A stretch of DNA of 64,000 nucleotides from Opisthocomus hoazin (GCF_030867145.1 NC_134442.1:7331001-7395000), one strand, 5' to 3'. Shown: positions 39,082 to 55,175, counted from the first letter of the stretch. Notes: generated by a model not told the origin, from the sequence alone. Numbers and translations: made by a program.

Positions 39082-42041
39082 GTAAAATTTTTAATAAATA
39101 CAAGAACCACTTATTTGGTATTAAACACATGTAAAGGGAAATATAGTCATAAATCTGTAGATGTTGTTGGTGCGACAGGGTAAAAAGAAAATTAACCTTT
39201 CTTAGAGCTGTTGAAATTAAGAAAACAGTGGGTAACTCACCAGTTTCTATATATGCCTGAATGTCCGTTGCCTTTGTTAAGACAAGATTTATTAAGCAAA
39301 TTAGAGGCACAAATAACTTTAAAAAAAAATGAAAAAATTAAATTATTGATACCAGAATCAAAAGCCGTAGAGGCAAGGGTGTTTGTGTTACAGGATTCTT
39401 TTAAGGAGGAACAAATTCCAGAAGAGGTGGAAAACGCAGTAATCCTGCTTGGTTTAGGCAAATGAAGTTCCGGGACAGTCCAAATTGGCAGAACTGGTAA
39501 AAGTGACCTTAAAACCTGGATCCAAACCGGTAAGACAAAAATAATATCCTATTAAGTGGGAGGCACGAAAAGAATTAAAGGGGTTAATCATGAAATTTTT
39601 GGAATATAGGCTTTTGGTAGAATGCGAGTCAAAATACAACACACCTATACTACCGGTAAAGAAACCTGGAGGACGAGAATATCGACTAGTCCAGGATCTA
39701 AGAGCTATAAATCAAATAGTTCAAGATATACACCCAGTAGTGGCCAATCCCTATACTTTATTGACATCCCTGAAAGAGGAGCATAAATGGTTTACTGTAC
39801 TAGATTTAAAGAATACCTTCTTTTGCATACCTCTGGATGCACAAAGTCAAAGCATATTTGCTTTTGAATGGAAGAGCCCTGCAACAGAACGAAAGATACA
39901 ACTGACATGGACTATACTTCCACAAGGATTTAAAAATAGCCCCACAATATTTGGAAAACTGTTTGTCCATAAAAGACAACATCTGGTCCTTAGAGTGCTG
40001 GCACAACGTCTGGGATCCTGGAAGCAGCCAGTAGGATACCTCTCTAAACAACTTGACAACGTGAGTAAAGGATGGCCGGGATGTTTGCGCGCCGTGGCAG
40101 CGACGGTATTGCTAATTCAGGAAGCTTGAAAATTGACTATGGGCCAAAAGATGGTGGTGTATGTACCACACATGGTGGTAACTGTTCTAGAACAAAAGGG
40201 GGGTCATTGGCTGTCCCCCAGCAGAATGCTGAAATATCAGGTTGTCTTGCCAGAGCAGGATGATGTGGAACTAAAAACCACAACCATCGTAAATCCAGCA
40301 ATGTTCCTGTCAACGAAAAATCCAACAGAAAATCTAGAACATGACTGCCTGCTAACTGTTGAACAAGTCTATTCCAGCAGACCGGACCTGAGGGATGAGC
40401 CTCTGGAAAATCCTGATTTCGAATTGTTCACGGATGGAAGCAGCTTTGTGAAAGAAGAAAGACGAACGGCCGGATACGCTGTTGTCACCACCACCGAGGT
40501 ACTGGAGTCAGGAACGCTACCTGCAAATACCTCGGCACAGAAAGCAGAACTGGTGGCATTGAGGCAAGCCTTGCGAATGGCAGAAGAAAAAAGGGTAAAT
40601 ATATGGACTGACTCTAAATATGCATTTGGTGTAATTCATGCTCATGAAGCCATCTGGAAAGAAAGAGGACTGCTCTCAGCCCAAGGTTCATCGATAAAAC
40701 ATAAAGAAAAAATCCTTCAGCTCCTCGAAGAGGCGCAGAAACCAAAGAAAGTGGCAGTGATGCACTGCAAGGCTCATCAATTTGGTCGGACAACTATAAA
40801 CATAAGTAATCGATTGGCAGACAAAACAACAAAAGAGACTGCTAAACAAAGTATCTTTGCACTAATACCAGTAAAACAAATAAAAATCCCAAATCTGAAA
40901 CAAAATACAGTAAATTGGATGAACAATTGACAGAACAATTAAAGGCATCACAAAATACAGAAGAGTGGTGGGTAACACCAAAAAAGCAGATAACAATAAC
41001 CCCGCAAGTCATGATAGAACTTGCGAAAAAAAACATACACAGACACATTGGGGTGTAGATGCTATAATCTCGAGCCTAAAATCATCTGCAGTGTGTGTAG
41101 GAATGACAGAAGTAATGAAATCTATAATAACTAAGTGTCCAATTTGTCTCAAAAATAATCCTTTAAATCGGAAAAGAGCACCCCTAGGAATAACAAAACA
41201 GGATAACACCCCAGAAAATTATTGACAAGTTGATTTTTCTGAACTGCCCAGGCAGAATGGATTCAAGTATCTATTAGTATTAATTAATACTTTTTCTGGA
41301 TGGCCGGAAGCCTTTCCTTGTCACACCAACAAAGCGAAAAAAGTAGTTAAAATATTGTTAAAAAAAATAATACCAAGGTTTAGGGTACCAATTGGCATGT
41401 CTTCCGATAGGGGACCACATTTTGTAACAAAAATAGTTCAGCAAGTAAATAAAATTTTAAGAATAAATTAAGATTTACATACCCCCTGGAGGCCACAATC
41501 AAGTGGGAAAATTGAAAGAATAAACCAAACATTAAAAAGACAAATAAATAAAATTTGTCAAAAAGTGTCTTTAAAATGGCCACAAGCTTTACCATTAGCA
41601 CTTCTGAGAATCAGAATCCAACCAAGATCTAAAGATGGTGTAAGTCCATACGAAATTTTGTATGGCAAACCTTATCAGACTCCTTTAATCCCAGGGGATA
41701 TAAAAATAACAAGGGAAACAGATTTAAAAATGTATTTGGTTTCTTTAGGAAAAACACTTGAAGCACTCCGAAAATACATTGTGCTGACCAAATCGCTTGC
41801 TTTGGATACCCCTGTGCATCAGTATCAACCAGGTGATTTCATGTACATAAGAACTTGGAACTCTGAACCACTGCAAAAAAAGTGGAAAGAACCTTTTCAG
41901 GTACTGTTAACAACTTACACTGCAATCAAAGTAGAAGGGGTGGAACCGTAGATACACTACACTCGAGTGAAGAAGGCCCCTTCGTGGAGAGTCATCAATA
42001 GAGATCCAGAGACTGCAAAACTGACTTTGAAATATATCTAA
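39082..42041 (+). pseudogene. pol remnant, first internal region
   Basis: Protease with NTR in the active site (open from 38962 to 39183 in this register), RT without motif C (39590-40129), RNase H (40133-40930) and broken integrase (40965-41225 and 41565-41951). Confidence 0.88.
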
Positions 42042-42327
42042 AAAGAGTAGTTATTACTGTAAAATGCGAGGAGACTGTATCTCGATCTGAAAACTGATGA
42101 TACTAAGAACACTGTTCAGTGTATTAGAAGTAAGAACAAAAAACGTTAATTCACTGCCAATAAAAGCAAAACAATTAATATACCTCCTAAGGAGGACTCC
42201 AGAAAAAATTTGATGATCGGGCTTATAGAAGAATTTGCAAATTTACAAAATGTGACCCAAATAACTACACGTCTTCCAATCCCAAGGGCGGTAGGAAAAT
42301 CAGTCCCATGAAGAAATTCAACAAGAC

Positions 42328-42591
42328 ATGCAAGAAAATTGGCTTGATAAAATTTTTAATGGATTCAGGTGGAATATTAGTTCTTGGGTCAAATCTTTAG
42401 TCGGTACCGGACTGCTTTTACTGGTAGTAGTTTTAATAATAATACTGCTCATTTATTATTGTCTAAAAAAGGAACTCACCAACAGAACAGCTTTTAATCA
42501 AATGATTATTCAGGCTATTGCAAGAAGACAAAACCTTAGTGAGTCGGTTGTAACACTTCCACCACCCTATAGCGAAACAAGTGGACTATAA
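42328..42591 (+). pseudogene. env remnant, first internal region
   Basis: Membrane anchor and PPPY tail only, followed by the polypurine tract and the shared middle LTR. Confidence 0.8.
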
Positions 42592-42713
42592 GTGTAGTGT
42601 TGTAATTTTGAAAAGTATATTTTAATAGTATTTAATCATTATATGATCAAAAAAAAATTTAATTATGGAAGTATTGAAAAGATAATTATTTCAAAACTTC
42701 CAAAGGGGGGAAA

Positions 42714-43363
42714 TGTAACCACAGTGATGGAATTAGTTAATCATAAAGCACGAACAATGCTGCTATGTCTCTTGTACAGCCCTACCCATCTGAACATTAG
42801 GTCTGGGAACAGAGGGTTTAGTCCCTAGGTAATCATTAACGTTAAACAATAATGGTGAAGGGGATTTTTTTAATAGAAATAGCGTTACCAAATGATTGCA
42901 GGTGTATTTGTGGTACCTATCTATTGTGTGAATTAATTGAAGCAAAAAGTCATACATCTCTCCCCAAAGAAGGTAGTTTCAATTAAAACCAGCAGGTGCC
43001 TAGAACTGGTCAAGATGACCCGTGCCGCAGGGACAAGAGCCAGAAGAGGACTGAGTTTGCGCAGAAACTGTGATGAAGAGGATAAGCCTTCATCTTAGGA
43101 CCCCCGACGACCACCACTAGGAGGCACTGTGCAGGTGCGGGTGGGAGGAGTGTATGAAAATGAACTGATTTGACTATGAAAGAAAGGGCTTATGTAATCA
43201 GATGAATATGTATATTTTGATCTATATAAACTGCACGGAAAGGGTATGGGGTATGCACGTTCGGCGGAATTATCCCCCGTGCATCCGACGTCGCAATAAA
43301 GAATGCCTGCCTTTTAACACTACATTGGTGTGACGAGGTTTTATTCCCGGATTTTCGGTGACA
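42714..43363 (+). repeat. Middle LTR shared by two internal regions
   Basis: 650 bp. It is preceded by a polypurine tract, as a 3' LTR is, and followed by a primer-binding site, as a 5' LTR is. It carries GTGACGAGG, the 5' LTR variant, and private changes (CACTGTGCAGGTGC). Confidence 0.92.
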
Positions 43364-43779
43364 GTTTCTGGCGACCCAGATGGGACCCTGCTTGTGAATA
43401 CCGACGGATCCGCGGGATCACGGGACCTCCAGCCGGCATCGAGGGATTCTCGAGGAGAACCTCTGATCCCCGGACCAAAGGATTCCAAGTAAGTCCCCTG
43501 GAATTTAATTAAGGCATTCTTTAGGTATAATATACGCCTGCTCGTAAATCGTGGTGAAAACCTCATAGAGTTGGGCTGAAAGGTACCTTTGTGGAAAGTC
43601 TCTGCTCGGTGAAAGCCGGTGGAGCGGGGCCCAAGGGGGAGGTCTTCAACAGGGGGTTGAAGTCTCCAGGATCTCAGCAGGGGGCTGGGATCCCAAAAGG
43701 GAGCTCCAACAAGGGTTGGGGTCCCTCTGATTAGTGTTTGTGATATAGTGCACAATCACTACCACTGGTCATTTGAAGG

Positions 43780-44256
43780 ATGGGCACCTTTCCGAGTAAA
43801 AGACCCATGCCAAGGGACACGCCTTTGGGATGTATTTTAAAGCACTGGAAAGAACTGGGGGGGGACCCTTTAACTCGGAAGCAGTTAATTGAGTATTGTA
43901 ATCATCGGTGGCCGTTATATACTCTAGATGACGGGGAGAAGTGGCCGGAGGATGGGACACTGTGTTATAATACCATTTTGCAATTAATGTTGTTTTGTAA
44001 AAGGGAAAATAAATAGAAAAAAATGACATATGTAGATTTGTTTTTCTCGTTAAGAAATCATTCGAAATGGCAAAGGCAGTGTAGGATACATCCGCGCGGT
44101 TCTATGGTAATGGCTTTAAAGAAAGGAAACTGCGAAAAGGGTTCAAAGAAATGTTGCGTCGCTTGTAGTGTTGGCAAAGAGTGTTTGAAATATGAGCCTG
44201 AGGAGGATGATGTTGAATTAAGAGTGGCACCGCATCGGAGATGGGGGGATAATTAG
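43780..44256 (+). pseudogene. gag matrix remnant, second internal region
   Basis: As the other copies, with two private substitutions visible in the matrix residues (GGDPL for GGGPL, ELRVAP for ELIVAP). Confidence 0.87.
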
Positions 44257-44423
44257 GAAGAGGAATCCGAGATCGTTAGCCCTTCCACCTCCCCTCTGGG
44301 GGAGGGTGCGAGAGGATTTAGCCCGGTTTCGGGAAGGACACAGGGAAGGACGGGGCGGGGGGGGGGTACCAGAATCGGCTTCTCCCCTCCAAGCCCCTCT
44401 CTGAAAAGACAGAGAATGAGGAA

Positions 44424-47383
44424 GTAAAATTTTTAATAAATACAAGAACCACTTATTTGGTATTAAACACATGTAAAGGGAAATATAGTCATAAATCTGT
44501 AGATGTTGTTGGTGCGACAGGGTAAAAAGAAAATTAACCTTTCTTAGAGCTGTTGAAATTAAGAAAACAGTGGGTAACTCACCAGTTTCTATATATGCCT
44601 GAATGTCCGTTGCCTTTGTTAAGACAAGATTTATTAAGCAAATTAGAGGCACAAATAACTTTAAAAAAAAATGAAAAAATTAAATTATTGATACCAGAAT
44701 CAAAAGCCGTAGAGGCAAGGGTGTTTGTGTTACAGGATTCTTTTAAGGAGGAACAAATTCCAGAAGAGGTGGAAAACGCAGTAATCCTGCTTGGTTTAGG
44801 CAAATGAAGTTCCGGGACAGTCCAAATTGGCAGAACTGGTAAAAGTGACCTTAAAACCTGGATCCAAACCGGTAAGACAAAAATAATATCCTATTAAGTG
44901 GGAGGCACGAAAAGAATTAAAGGGGTTAATCATGAAATTTTTGGAATATAGGCTTTTGGTAGAATGCGAGTCAAAATACAACACACCTATACTACCGGTA
45001 AAGAAACCTGGAGGACGAGAATATCGACTAGTCCAGGATCTAAGAGCTATAAATCAAATAGTTCAAGATATACACCCAGTAGTGGCCAATCCCTATACTT
45101 TATTGACATCCCTGAAAGAGGAGCATAAATGGTTTACTGTACTAGATTTAAAGAATACCTTCTTTTGCATACCTCTGGATGCACAAAGTCAAAGCATATT
45201 TGCTTTTGAATGGAAGAGCCCTGCAACAGAACGAAAGATACAACTGACATGGACTATACTTCCACAAGGATTTAAAAATAGCCCCACAATATTTGGAAAA
45301 CTGTTTGTCCATAAAAGACAACATCTGGTCCTTAGAGTGCTGGCACAACGTCTGGGATCCTGGAAGCAGCCAGTAGGATACCTCTCTAAACAACTTGACA
45401 ACGTGAGTAAAGGATGGCCGGGATGTTTGCGCGCCGTGGCAGCGACGGTATTGCTAATTCAGGAAGCTTGAAAATTGACTATGGGCCAAAAGATGGTGGT
45501 GTATGTACCACACATGGTGGTAACTGTTCTAGAACAAAAGGGGGGTCATTGGCTGTCCCCCAGCAGAATGCTAAAATATCAGGTTGTCTTGCCAGAGCAG
45601 GATGATGTGGAACTAAAAACCACAACCATCGTAAATCCAGCAATGTTTCTGTCAACGAAAAATCCAACAGAAAATCTAGAACATGACTGCCTGCTAACTG
45701 TTGAACAAGTCTATTCCAGCAGACCGGACCTGAGGGATGAGCCTCTGGAAAATCCTGATTTCGAATTGTTCACGGATGGAAGCAGCTTTGTGAAAGAAGA
45801 AAGACGAACGGCCGGATACGCTGTTGTCACCACCACCGAGGTACTGGAGTCAGGAACGCTACCTGCAAATACCTCGGCACAGAAAGCAGAACTGGTGGCA
45901 TTGAGGCAAGCCTTGCGAATGGCAGAAGAAAAAAGGGTAAATATATGGACTGACTCTAAATATGCATTTGGTGTAATTCATGCTCATGAAGCCATCTGGA
46001 AAGAAAGAGGACTGCTCTCAGCCCAAGGTTCATCGATAAAACATAAAGAAAAAATCCTTCAGCTCCTCGAAGAGGCGCAGAAACCAAAGAAAGTGGCAGT
46101 GATGCACTGCAAGGCTCATCAATTTGGTCGGACAACTATAAACATAAGTAATCGATTGGCAGACAAAACAACAAAAGAGACTGCTAAACAAAGTATCTTT
46201 GCACTAATACCAGTAAAACAAATAAAAATCCCAAATCTGAAACAAAATACAGTAAATTGGATGAACAATTGACAGAACAATTAAAGGCATCACAAAATAC
46301 AGAAGAGTGGTGGGTAACACCAAAAAAGCAGATAACAATAACCCCGCAAGTCATGATAGAACTTGCGAAAAAAAACATACACAGACACATTGGGGTGTAG
46401 ATGCTATAATCTCGAGCCTAAAATCATCTGCAGTGTGTGTAGGAATGACAGAAGTAATGAAATCTATAATAACTAAGTGTCCAATTTGTCTCAAAAATAA
46501 TCCTTTAAATCGGAAAAGAGCACCCCTAGGAATAACAAAACAGGATAACACCCCAGAAAATTATTGACAAGTTGATTTTTCTGAACTGCCCAGGCAGAAT
46601 GGATTCAAGTATCTATTAGTATTAATTAATACTTTTTCTGGATGGCCGGAAGCCTTTCCTTGTCACACCAACAAAGCGAAAAAAGTAGTTAAAATATTGT
46701 TTAAAAAAATAATACCAAGGTTTAGGGTACCAATTGGCATGTCTTCCGATAGGGGACCACATTTTGTAACAAAAATAGTTCAGCAAGTAAATAAAATTTT
46801 AAGAATAAATTAAGATTTACATACCCCCTGGAGGCCACAATCAAGTGGGAAAATTGAAAGAATAAACCAAACATTAAAAAGACAAATAAATAAAATTTGT
46901 CAAAAAGTGTCTTTAAAATGGCCACAAGCTTTACCATTAGCACTTCTGAGAATCAGAATCCAACCAAGATCTAAAGATGGTGTAAGTCCATACGAAATTT
47001 TGTATGGCAAACCTTATCAGACTCCTTTAATCCCAGGGGATATAAAAATAACAAGGGAAACAGATTTAAAAATGTATTTGGTTTCTTTAGGAAAAACACT
47101 TGAAGCACTCCGAAAATACATTGTGCTGACCAAATCGCTTGCTTTGGATACCCCTGTGCATCAGTATCAACCAGGTGATTTCATGTACATAAGAACTTGG
47201 AACTCTGAACCACTGCAAAAAAAGTGGAAAGAACCTTTTCAGGTACTGTTAACAACTTACACTGCAATCAAAGTAGAAGGGGTGGAACCGTAGATACACT
47301 ACACTCGAGTGAAGAAGGCCCCTTCGTGGAGAGTCATCAATAGAGATCCAGAGACTGCAAAACTGACTTTGAAATATATCTAA
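44424..47383 (+). pseudogene. pol remnant, second internal region
   Basis: Same deletions and stops: RT 44932-45471 without motif C, RNase H 45475-46272, integrase pieces 46307-46567 and 46907-47293. Confidence 0.88.
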
Positions 47384-47669
47384 AAAGAGTAGTTATTACT
47401 GTAAAATGCGAGGAGACTGTATCTCGATCTGAAAACTGATGATACTAAGAACACTGTTCAGTGTATTAGAAGTAAGAACAAAAAACGTTAATTCACTGCC
47501 AATAAAAGCAAAACAATTAATATACCTCCTAAGGAGGACTCCAGAAAAAATTTGATGATCGGGCTTATAGAAGAATTTGCAAATTTACAAAATGTGACCC
47601 AAATAACTACATGTCTTCCAATCCCAAGGGCGGTAGGAAAATCAGTCCCATGAAGAAATTCAACAAGAC

Positions 47670-47933
47670 ATGCAAGAAAATTGGCTTGATAAAATTTTTA
47701 ATGGATTCAGGTGGAATATTAGTTCTTGGGTCAAATCTTTAGTCGGTACCGGACTGCTTTTACTGGTAGTAGTTTTAATAATAATACTGCTCATTTATTA
47801 TTGTCTAAAAAAGGAACTCACCAACAGAACAGCTTTTAATCAAGTGATTATTCAGGCTATTGCAAGAAGACAAAACCTTAGTGAGTCGGTTGTAACACTT
47901 CCACCACCCTATAGCGAAACAAGTGGACTATAA
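47670..47933 (+). pseudogene. env remnant, second internal region
   Basis: Membrane anchor and tail with one private change (NQVIIQ for NQMIIQ). Confidence 0.8.
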
Positions 47934-48054
47934 GTGTAGTGTTGTAATTTTGAAAAGTATATTTTAATAGTATTTAATCATTATATGATCAAAAAAAATT
48001 TAATTATGGAAGTATTGAAAAGATAATTATTTCAAAACTTCCAAAGGGGGGAAA

Positions 48055-48702
48055 TGTAACCACAGTGATGGAATTAGTTAATCATAAAGCACGAACAATG
48101 CTGCTATGTCTCTTGTACAGCCCTACCCATCTGAACATTAGGTCTGGGAACAGAGGGTTTAGTCCCTAGGTAATCATTAACGTTAAACAATAATGGTGAA
48201 GGGGATTTTTTTAATAGAAATAGCGTTACCAAATGATTGCAGGTGTATTTGTGGTACCTATCTATTGTGTGAATTAATTGAAGCAAAAAGTCATACATCT
48301 CTCCCCAAAGAAGGTAGTTTCAATTAAAACCAGCAGGTGCCTAGAACTGGTCAAGATGACCCGTGCCGCAGGGACAAGAGCCAGAAGAGGACTGAGTTTG
48401 CGCAGAAACTGATGAAGAGGATAAGCCTTCATCTTAGGACCCCCGACGACCACCACTAGGAGGCACTGCGCAAGTGCGGGTGGGAGGAGTGTATGAAAAT
48501 GAACTGATTTGACTATGAAAGAAAGGGCTTATGTAATCAGATGAATACGTATATTTTGATCTATATAAACTGCACGGAAAGGGTATGGGGTATGCACGTT
48601 CGGCGGAATTATCCCCCATGCATCCGACGTCGCAATAAAGAATGCCTGCCTTTTAACACTACATTGGTGTTACGAGGTTTTATTCCCGGATTTTCGGTGA
48701 CA
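48055..48702 (+). repeat. Last LTR of the double provirus
   Basis: 648 bp, two bases shorter through loss of GT in AAACTGTGATGAAG. Followed by acct and the S block. Confidence 0.92.
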
Positions 48703-48706
48703 ACCT

Positions 48707-50896
48707 CAGGGCAGACACTGGACGGCAGCCACGTCCTGCCCCTCCTCACCACCCTGCAGGCTGCTGCGGGGTCGCTGGGGCTGCGCGGAGGGGATGTGGG
48801 GGAGCCGATGGCCCCAGGGCAAGCATCACCCCCACCCAGCCTTGTCCACCCCACCGCCACCCCGGCGGCCTCAGCATCATGGAGACGGGGGGTTCCAGAA
48901 CACGGGGACAGCTGGGGGGTGCAGAGGAGACAGAGAGGAGCGCTGCAAGGGGGGAGGAGGGGCCCTGGGCCTGGTCCAGGGGCTGCGCGGCCTCGGGGCA
49001 GGCCCCACAGGAGCCATGGTGAAGCTGGGCCTGGCTGCAATCGGGGCCCGCCTCCTTCCCATGTAGTCTTGGCCGGCAGAGGTCGGGAGGGCTGTCAGTC
49101 TCCTCCCCTGAGGTGCTGCTGCCTCTGATTGGCCCCCTTGTGGTCAGGCTGCTGGGTTACAGTGCCTGCCCTTCACCTGAGGGAATGACCTGCTATTGGC
49201 TGCCAGGGCTGTCACTCTGCCCAGATGCAATGCCCACCCGCCCCTGAGGTGCTGCTGCCTCTGATTGGACCCCAGGTGGTCAGGCTGCTGGGCTGCAGTG
49301 CCTGCCCTTCACCTGAAGTGATGACCTGCCATTGGCTGACAGTGCTGTCACTCTGCCCAGATGCAGTGCCCACCCTCCCCTGAGGTGCTGCTCTCCGCTA
49401 TTGGCTGCCTGAGGGGCCGCTCTCCCCTCCGCCGGTGCCTGCCCTGCTCCCAGGCGATGTGGTGATGAACTCCACAGGGTGGGCTGGGTGCTCGCGGTGA
49501 CCCTGTGGGCACGGCAGAGCAGGGAGCTTCCGCTGGGGAGGGAGCGGCAGCCATCGCCCCGTCCAACCGCCCGCCCTGCAGGGCTGGCCCGGCCTGACAG
49601 CAGAGCATGGAGGGCACTGCCCAAAGGGCTCCTGGGCACGGACAGGCCGGGGGCACCGACCGCCTCTCAGGCAGCCTGTCCCAGCGCCCGGCCGCCCTCT
49701 CGGTGCAGAAACGGATCCTTGAGCCCAGCTGAACCCGCCCTGACGCAGCTCTGGGCCGTTCCCACGCATCCTGTCCCTGGACCCCAGCAGCAGAGCTCAG
49801 CACCTCCCTCTCACGTCCCCTCCTGGGGAAGCTGTGGAGAGCGGTGAAGTGGGACAGGGAAATACGCGGCTGTGGGCAAGAACAGACAGGTTGGGGCCCC
49901 AAAAATGAGGATTTTGGCCCGGAAAATGAGGCTTTGCAGGTGAGGACTCTGGACTGAGGCACAGGGAACCTTCCCCCGGCTCAGGGCAAGGCTGCGCCAG
50001 CCCAGAGCACGCAGGAGGTGGCCGCCTCTGCACCGCGGCACGAGTGGCGACTCGCCGGCTTGGCAGGGCGCGGGGCCTTTCCATGCCCGGGGGTGTCTGG
50101 GGAGGGGGCAGGCTGCCTAAAGCGTCTCCCCTCCTCCTCCCCTCCAGGTCTCTGTGCTCCAGCGGGGCAGCTGGGGCTCTGCTGTAAGGACACCCGGGTC
50201 AGCATGCGCTGTGCTGCCTTGGGCTGCTGGGAAGGGATGGCATTGGGATGCTCCCCGGGCAACCCTGCTTCCCCCGGGGGCTGCCATTTCCCATTTTCCC
50301 ACCCAGCTGCCAGGCAGCCATGCTGCTGTCGGAGGGGCAGGCTCTGCTCCAGGCCCCGGCTGGGGTGAGGCTGACACTGCCCTACCAAAGCCCTCCTGCT
50401 ACACAGCTGTGGGATTCTGGGAGAAGGTGAGCACACAGGGTGTGTGCAAAGCAGTAACATTTGAGCACCTGCTTCTTGTCAGCATCCACACCTTCCCGAG
50501 CTCACACTCCTTCTGTCTCCTCCTCTGGTGATATTTCCACATTTCTTCTCTCAGTCTAGGTTTCTCCTGGAGAAGAGAGGTTGTACAATATGTTGGAAAT
50601 ACCTGTGGTCGCGCCACCCCTACACAAAGAAAAACTTTTTCTTCACGATTCAGGAGCTTAGCCCAGACGTATCAAGCACATTACCCAGGACTAGGAGCCA
50701 GGAGATTCCAGAAGCTGAGTTTCAGCTCTAGAGAAGAGTTGTTTTGTGATCTGGGATGACCCCACCTTCCTCCATCACTTTCTCTGTTGGCCAAATGACC
50801 AGTGAAACGCCGGCCTGCCTGAGGTGAAGCTGAAGGACTTGTTTCTCTTGGTAAGGGCTTGGGCTGGCAGAAGTCACTCTGTGCCTGCCAAACAAG
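48707..50896. repeat. S block, copy 3
   Basis: Contains five ATTGG boxes (49105-49415), fewer than copies 1 and 2; otherwise the same composition. Ends at acrosin intron 3 sequence at about 50897. Confidence 0.75.
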
Positions 50897-50914
50897 TCCC
50901 TTTTGGGAACTCAC

Positions 50915-51072
50915 CTCTTGCAGTCGTGGAACCCCAGCCACTGACGTAGCAGCTTCTCAGCTGCGACACTCTCAGCCAGGCGTCGGGCACACAGGCAAGC
51001 TGCACGTAGTAGCCGCACAGGACAGGCTGGTCCAATTCCAGCAAGGCAATGTCGTTCCTCTGCGTGATGTTG
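50915..51072 (-). pseudogene. Acrosin exon 3 fragment, second copy
   Basis: 158 bp, with the same internal breakpoint as 25433-25590, fused to the 3' flank of the intact acrosin gene. Confidence 0.88.
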
Positions 51073-51500
51073 TCCCCAGAATGGCCCCAGCTCTTCCTTC
51101 AGATATTGCTGAAGTCTGGCCACCTCTCACACCATTCCCCCTTAACTTCTGGTGACGTCTGGCTCTTCCTCATGGCACTGTAACTCCTGCCAGCTTTCTT
51201 TCATATTTCCAATTAGCAGATGCTTCAACCAGGTCCTAATCATCATCCCCAGAGTTGTCTGCATGCCACATCATTATTTTGCGTCCTCTTTCTAGCCTCA
51301 ATGTGCCAGTCTTCTTCATGCCATGGTGGCTCTGAGCACGCTCCTGTCTGACCAGGCATGGTGCCAGCCCTGCTGAGCGACTCTTGCCCTTTGTGCCCTC
51401 CTTGACTGCCTGCAGCCTCATTTTGCCGGGCATGGAAATGCTTGCCTTGCGCACGAGAGTGAATTGGACTCAGGCACGGTTAACTGTGAAACCTGGCAAC

Positions 51501-51506
51501 TTTATT
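51501..51506 (-). terminator. Original acrosin poly(A) signal, intact gene
   Basis: AATAAA on the minus strand, downstream of the stop codon and of the inserted LTR. The same signal lies at 26019-26024 and 30214-30219. Confidence 0.7.
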
Positions 51507-51548
51507 CCAAGAACTAGGTCAGCTTCAGCATTTGTGTGCACTGGGAAG

Positions 51549-51952
51549 TGTTGCGGAGGAAGAACCGGACTCGACACGATGATCAATGTGATCACGTACA
51601 AGCCGTTTATTAGCCTCAGATAGCTCACTTTTATATTCCCCACTACATACGCGGCGATCCCCCATTGGTGATAATCAATTTAACTCACATAGTAACTCGA
51701 TTATGATTGGTGTGCGTCACTAGCTCACGCGCACTGCTCGTGGCCTTCTTGCAGGCGGCAAGTTCCTCTTCGGCATCTGGGAGTTGTTTGTCTCTGCATT
51801 CTTACTTCCTCATTCCAACCGCAGTTTGTCCTCTGGATGCCCTTGCGGCCTTATGCTAAGGCTCTGCGGCCTTAGGCTAAGGCTTCATGGCCTTCTAGAG
51901 AAATGCTGGATTGCTCACATGTCCCCAGTCCTTTAATGCTTCATCCTCCACA
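51549..51952 (-). mobile_element. Solo LTR in the 3' UTR of the intact acrosin gene
   Basis: Second copy of the 404-bp LTR, with the same 6-bp flanks (GGGAAG 51543-51548, GGGAGG 51953-51958). It lies between the stop codon (52081-52083) and the original poly(A) signal, in the same orientation as the gene. Confidence 0.82.
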
Positions 51953-52080
51953 GGGAGGAGAGCGGGCAGCACAGAGCAGGCCTTTGATGCTGAGGCTGCC
52001 TTTGGAGCAGCAGGCATTGCCCCAGAAGGAAATGATCATGGTCCAGTGCAGCCTGCGCTGGTTCCTGTTGATCCTGCTCC

Positions 52081-54565
<2,485 letters not shown>

Positions 54566-55175
54566 GGCTGCCAGCGGCACGTGGCAGCTGCAAGAAGCGA
54601 GAGCTGGTGGCCAGCAGTGCAGCAGCCGACGTAGTGCCTGCAGCAGTCCCGCTGCCCAGGGAACCCTTGGCCCCGTGGCTGATGTCACAGAGTGGCTGGT
54701 TCCGGGTGCTGGGCACGGTGGATTCTAGGGGGGGGCGGGCAACATGGAGGGTTCCGAGCAGGAGGGGAGGCAGAAGCTGGGCTCGGACACCCCCAGCAGA
54801 CCCCCGCTGAATGCTCCACTTGCGGGACGAGGCTCTGCAGACCTCGTGGCAGGCAGCAGCGCCTGCCTCCCACTGCTGCCTGCTAACAGCTAGCCGGGAA
54901 AACCAAGTGTGGCACCATAGCCTCTTTGGGAAGTTCACTGCCACCCCGCTCTGCGCAGCCGCTTGCCACCAGGTCCTTCCCAAAGAAACTGACACCGCAG
55001 AACGGAACTACTACAGGCAGTAGGCACCTGGTTGGGGGCTGAAGAGCCAATCTGCTTACAGCCGCGGCAGGCAAGCAGGGATGGGCAAGCCAAATCAACC
55101 AAGCATAGCCAAGCACTGCCATCCTGTCCTGCACAAAGCACAGCGAAACACAGATGGAGCACGCTCCACACTGGC
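54566..55175 (-). promoter_or_regulatory. 5' flank of the intact acrosin gene
   Basis: About 600 bp present only at this locus; in the other copies most of it is removed with exon 1. No TATA box is obvious. A CRE-like octamer lies 115-122 bases before the ATG. Open frames on both strands here are not convincing genes. Confidence 0.55.
54680..54687 (-). promoter_or_regulatory. CRE-like octamer upstream of acrosin
   Basis: TGACATCA on the minus strand, one base from the palindromic CRE. Post-meiotic testis genes are often driven by CREM at such sites close to the start, which would fit acrosin. A single 8-bp match is weak evidence. Confidence 0.35.

Larger units (their letters stand above)
37371..48702 (+). 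mobile_element. Tandem double provirus (LTR-internal-LTR-internal-LTR)
   Basis: 11,332 bp with three LTRs (37371-38019, 42714-43363, 48055-48702) and two internal regions, within a single pair of acct target duplications (37367-37370, 48703-48706). The first LTR and primer-binding site (38025-38042, TGGTGACCC) match provirus 2; the second primer-binding site (43369-43386, TGGCGACCC) and the last LTR (CCCCCATGC) match provirus 1. This is the product expected when a provirus 2-type element recombines through its 3' LTR with the 5' LTR of a provirus 1-type element on another array copy. Confidence 0.9.
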
